Shown piece by piece: positions 6,201 to 7,852 of a stretch of DNA of 7,852 bases. The DNA lies in contig CAMGRE010000114.1 of NCBI GenBank assembly GCA_946061355.1, positions 1 to 7,852 of the forward strand. Reading direction: 5' to 3'. The notes beneath the pieces are model-generated. The model saw nothing but the letters and a program-made list of their open reading frames with translations. It did not search any database and was not told where the DNA came from. Origin of the DNA: an uncultured bacterium (GTDB taxonomy: Bacteria; Bacillota; Clostridia; Lachnospirales; Lachnospiraceae). Within the stretch, counting starts at the first letter, position 1; each line of letters starts with the position of its first letter. The translations under genes and the position numbers were made by a program.

Positions 6201-6239
6201 GTAATTCTTTGAAATCTCTTTGAAATTCAAATGTAATTC
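6201..6239. promoter_or_regulatory. Candidate operator for an OmpR-type regulator in the divergent promoter region
   Basis: CTTTGAAAT occurs at 6207-6215 and 6218-6226, an 11-bp period that places both copies on the same DNA face, as OmpR/PhoB-type dimers require. The second copy also forms a palindrome, TTTGAA-A-TTCAAA, at 6219-6231. GTAATTC flanks the set at 6201-6207 and 6233-6239. The block ends where the -35 of the response regulator promoter should lie and also precedes the minus-strand methyltransferase gene. Autoregulation and control of the divergent gene are inferences. Confidence 0.45.
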
Positions 6240-6253
6240 CAAGCTTTTTTTGC

Positions 6254-6259
6254 TACAAT
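6254..6259 (+). promoter_or_regulatory. -10 element of the response regulator promoter
   Basis: TACAAT (5/6 match to TATAAT) lies 29 nt before the regulator ATG. The expected -35 position (6231-6236, ATGTAA) is poor and adjoins the repeat block, as in an activator-dependent promoter. Confidence 0.45.
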
Positions 6260-6288
6260 GGGAAAAACAGGAAGAAGGAGAAAAAACC

Positions 6289-6990
6289 ATGAGGATACTG
6301 ATCGTGGAAGATGAGGCGGGATTGGCGGACGCCCTGCAGTATATTCTAGAGAAAAACGGGTATCAGGTGGATGTGGTCTATAACGGTCTGGATGGGGAAG
6401 CGTATGCGCTGCAAAATATTTATGATGGAATCGTTTTGGACAGGATGCTCCCTGGAAAAGACGGAATGGATATCCTGAAAGAAATGCGGCGCTCCGGGAT
6501 CCATACGCCGACTATGTTCCTTACGGCAAAGGACACCGTGAATGACAGAGTGGATGGGCTAGATGCCGGAGCTGATGACTATCTGGTAAAGCCCTTTTCC
6601 AATAAGGAGTTTGTTGCCCGTGCCGGCGCATTGGTAAGGCGGAGCGAATCGTTTGTCCGCAATGAGGAGATTTCCCTGTCCGGAACCGTGCTCAACAGCA
6701 ATCAGTGTACTTACGTGATCGATGGAAAAACCGTCAGGCTCACCAAGACAGAGACGCAGCTGCTGGAACTGCTGATGAGAAACCGGAATCAGGTGATTAC
6801 CAAGGAACAGATCCTCGATAAAATCTGGGGCTTCAACAGCGATGTTGAGATTGCAAACGTAGAACTGTACATTTTCTATCTTCGCAAGAAGATTGATTTC
6901 TCTTCGGCGCAGCTGGAACTAAAGACGATCAGAGGAGTCGGATATTCGCTGATCACGAGGGATGGGGTCAGACCGGAAGCAAACGGCTGA
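6289..6990 (+). CDS. OmpR/PhoB-family response regulator
   Basis: The 233-residue transcription factor has a receiver domain at 1-118 and a winged-helix DNA-binding domain at about 127-223. All receiver residues are present: acidic pocket Glu7-Asp8, phospho-acceptor Asp51 in VLDRMLPGKDG, Thr79 in FLTAKD and Lys101 in LVKPF. The output domain shows LTKTETQLLELL (151-162), the recognition region VELYIFYLRKKI (191-202) and the terminal wing IRGVGYSL (214-221). It should be phosphorylated by the histidine kinase encoded 18 nt downstream and then bind direct repeats, plausibly those in its own promoter region. The frame is open further upstream from a TTG at 6220, but ATG 6289 has AAGGAG with 8 nt spacing and begins exactly at the receiver's first strand. 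Target genes are unknown. Confidence 0.93.
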   Translation: MRILIVEDEAGLADALQYILEKNGYQVDVVYNGLDGEAYALQNIYDGIVLDRMLPGKDGMDILKEMRRSGIHTPTMFLTAKDTVNDRVDGLDAGADDYLVKPFSNKEFVARAGALVRRSESFVRNEEISLSGTVLNSNQCTYVIDGKTVRLTKTETQLLELLMRNRNQVITKEQILDKIWGFNSDVEIANVELYIFYLRKKIDFSSAQLELKTIRGVGYSLITRDGVRPEANG

Positions 6991-6991
6991 C

Positions 6992-6998
6992 AGGGAGG
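6992..6998 (+). promoter_or_regulatory. Ribosome binding site fixing the histidine kinase start
   Basis: AGGGAGG lies 10 nt before ATG 7009 but only 1 nt before the in-frame ATG 7000, so 7009 is preferred. It sits just after the regulator stop (6990), consistent with co-translation. Confidence 0.7.
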
Positions 6999-7008
6999 CA
7001 TGACAGAG

Positions 7009-7852
7009 ATGATAAAAAGAATTCAGACACGGTTTGTTCTGTTTACGATGGCAGTGATCGGGCTTGTCATGGGGAGTGTCGTGATCATGATGACCGTGCA
7101 CAACACAAGTGTACAGACCATTCACCGGACAATTATTACAGTTGTCGTGATCCTGGTGCTGGTTTTCCTTTCCAGTATCATACTTTCCTATATTGCGATG
7201 AAACCGATCAAACGGGCCTGGCAGCGGCAGCTTGATTTCACGGCAGATGCCTCGCATGAGCTGAGAACGCCGCTTGCAATCATCAGATCCAATCTGGAGA
7301 TCGTGATGGATAACCGGGATGAGATGGTTAAGGATCAGGAGAAATGGCTTGATAACATACAGAAGGAAACGAATCGGATGACCAAACTGGTCGATGATCT
7401 GCTGACACTCTCCCGGGCGGACAGCAATGAAGCGCAGCTGTGCATGACGGAGTTTTCTTTGAATAACATCATAGAAGATCGTCTTGCTGCTTTTCACTCG
7501 CTGGCGTCACAACATGGGATAACGCTTGAGAGCAATGTGGCGCCGGATGTGCTCCTGCAAGGTGATGAACAAAGGATCACACAGCTGTTTACGATACTGT
7601 TAGACAATGCAATTAAGTATATGGGGAGACCGGGAACGATCAGGATCGAAGCTGCCTGTGCAGGTCAGCATGTACAGATCACTTTTTCGGATGACGGAGT
7701 GGGAATCCCGAAAGAGGATGTTCCAGGCGTATTCACGCGGTTCTATCGGGTCGATAAGTCGCGGACAGGGCAGCAGGGCGGTTCCGGACTTGGACTCGCC
7801 ATCGCCAAATGGATCGTGGAAGCGCATGGTGGTAAGATCACACTGAAAAGCG
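7009..7852 (+). CDS. Sensor histidine kinase, small membrane type, C-terminus cut by the window edge
   Basis: Translation from ATG 7009 gives 281 residues with no stop before the right edge. Two membrane helices (about 9-30 and 41-63) are separated by only about 10 residues, and the second leads almost directly into the kinase core without a recognisable HAMP domain. The HisKA domain carries the phospho-acceptor His83 in FTADASHELRTPL. The HATPase domain has the N box LLDNAIKY with Asn200, the G1 box SDDGVGI with Asp229, the F box FTRFYRVDKS and the G2 box GGSGLGLAI (257-265). Only the last few residues should be missing. It should autophosphorylate His83 and pass the phosphate to Asp51 of the regulator encoded upstream. 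With no real external domain, it probably senses within or at the membrane or through a partner protein. Confidence 0.92.
   Translation, partial: MIKRIQTRFVLFTMAVIGLVMGSVVIMMTVHNTSVQTIHRTIITVVVILVLVFLSSIILSYIAMKPIKRAWQRQLDFTADASHELRTPLAIIRSNLEIVMDNRDEMVKDQEKWLDNIQKETNRMTKLVDDLLTLSRADSNEAQLCMTEFSLNNIIEDRLAAFHSLASQHGITLESNVAPDVLLQGDEQRITQLFTILLDNAIKYMGRPGTIRIEAACAGQHVQITFSDDGVGIPKEDVPGVFTRFYRVDKSRTGQQGGSGLGLAIAKWIVEAHGGKITLKS

Noticed and set aside
6220..6288. Upstream TTG start for the response regulator
   Set aside because: The extension would translate the promoter -10 region and the AAGGAG site; ATG 6289 matches the receiver domain start.

Overview
The window reads like a stretch of a Gram-positive anaerobe chromosome of the Clostridia, most probably a gut Lachnospiraceae-type organism. 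This rests on the strong AGGAGG-type ribosome binding sites, GC content near 50 %, the protein family variants (a Cys-rich FMN alpha-hydroxy acid dehydrogenase, a clostridial-type MATE exporter, an OmpR/PhoB regulator with a small histidine kinase) and short intergenic gaps. The genus cannot be fixed from the sequence alone.

Layout. (1) Positions 1-258, minus strand: the first 86 codons of an EamA/DMT-type membrane transporter that runs off the left edge. It is preceded by a good sigmaA-type promoter (377-405) and a ~110-nt leader that can fold into a closed multi-branch RNA. (2) Positions 259-533: the divergent intergenic region. Besides that leader it holds a hairpin with a short coding-like tail that resembles the right end of an IS200/IS605 (TnpB) element. 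(3) Positions 534-3781, plus strand: a probable three-gene operon encoding an FMN-dependent alpha-hydroxy acid dehydrogenase with an N-terminal four-cysteine cluster, a MATE efflux transporter and a close YdcF homologue. (4) Positions 3774-3809: a perfect 36-bp palindrome that contains both stop codons of the convergent neighbours and is almost certainly a bidirectional terminator. (5) Positions 3802-4944 and 5050-6165, minus strand: a membrane-bound diguanylate cyclase (GGDEF) and a membrane methyltransferase of the ICMT/PEMT type with an extra C-terminal domain. This block looks more A/T-rich than its flanks. (6) Positions 6289-7852, plus strand: an OmpR-family response regulator and its small, loop-poor histidine kinase, truncated by the right edge. 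The 123-bp gap between the methyltransferase and the regulator carries helically phased direct repeats suited to binding of an OmpR-type regulator.

How the genes may work together. The first operon pairs a redox enzyme acting on a small 2-hydroxy acid with an exporter and a putative nucleotide/AdoMet-binding protein; no shared pathway can be proved. The right half is a signalling block: a c-di-GMP synthase, and a two-component system transcribed divergently from a membrane methyltransferase that it may control. No tRNA, rRNA, CRISPR array, intact transposase or phage gene was seen.
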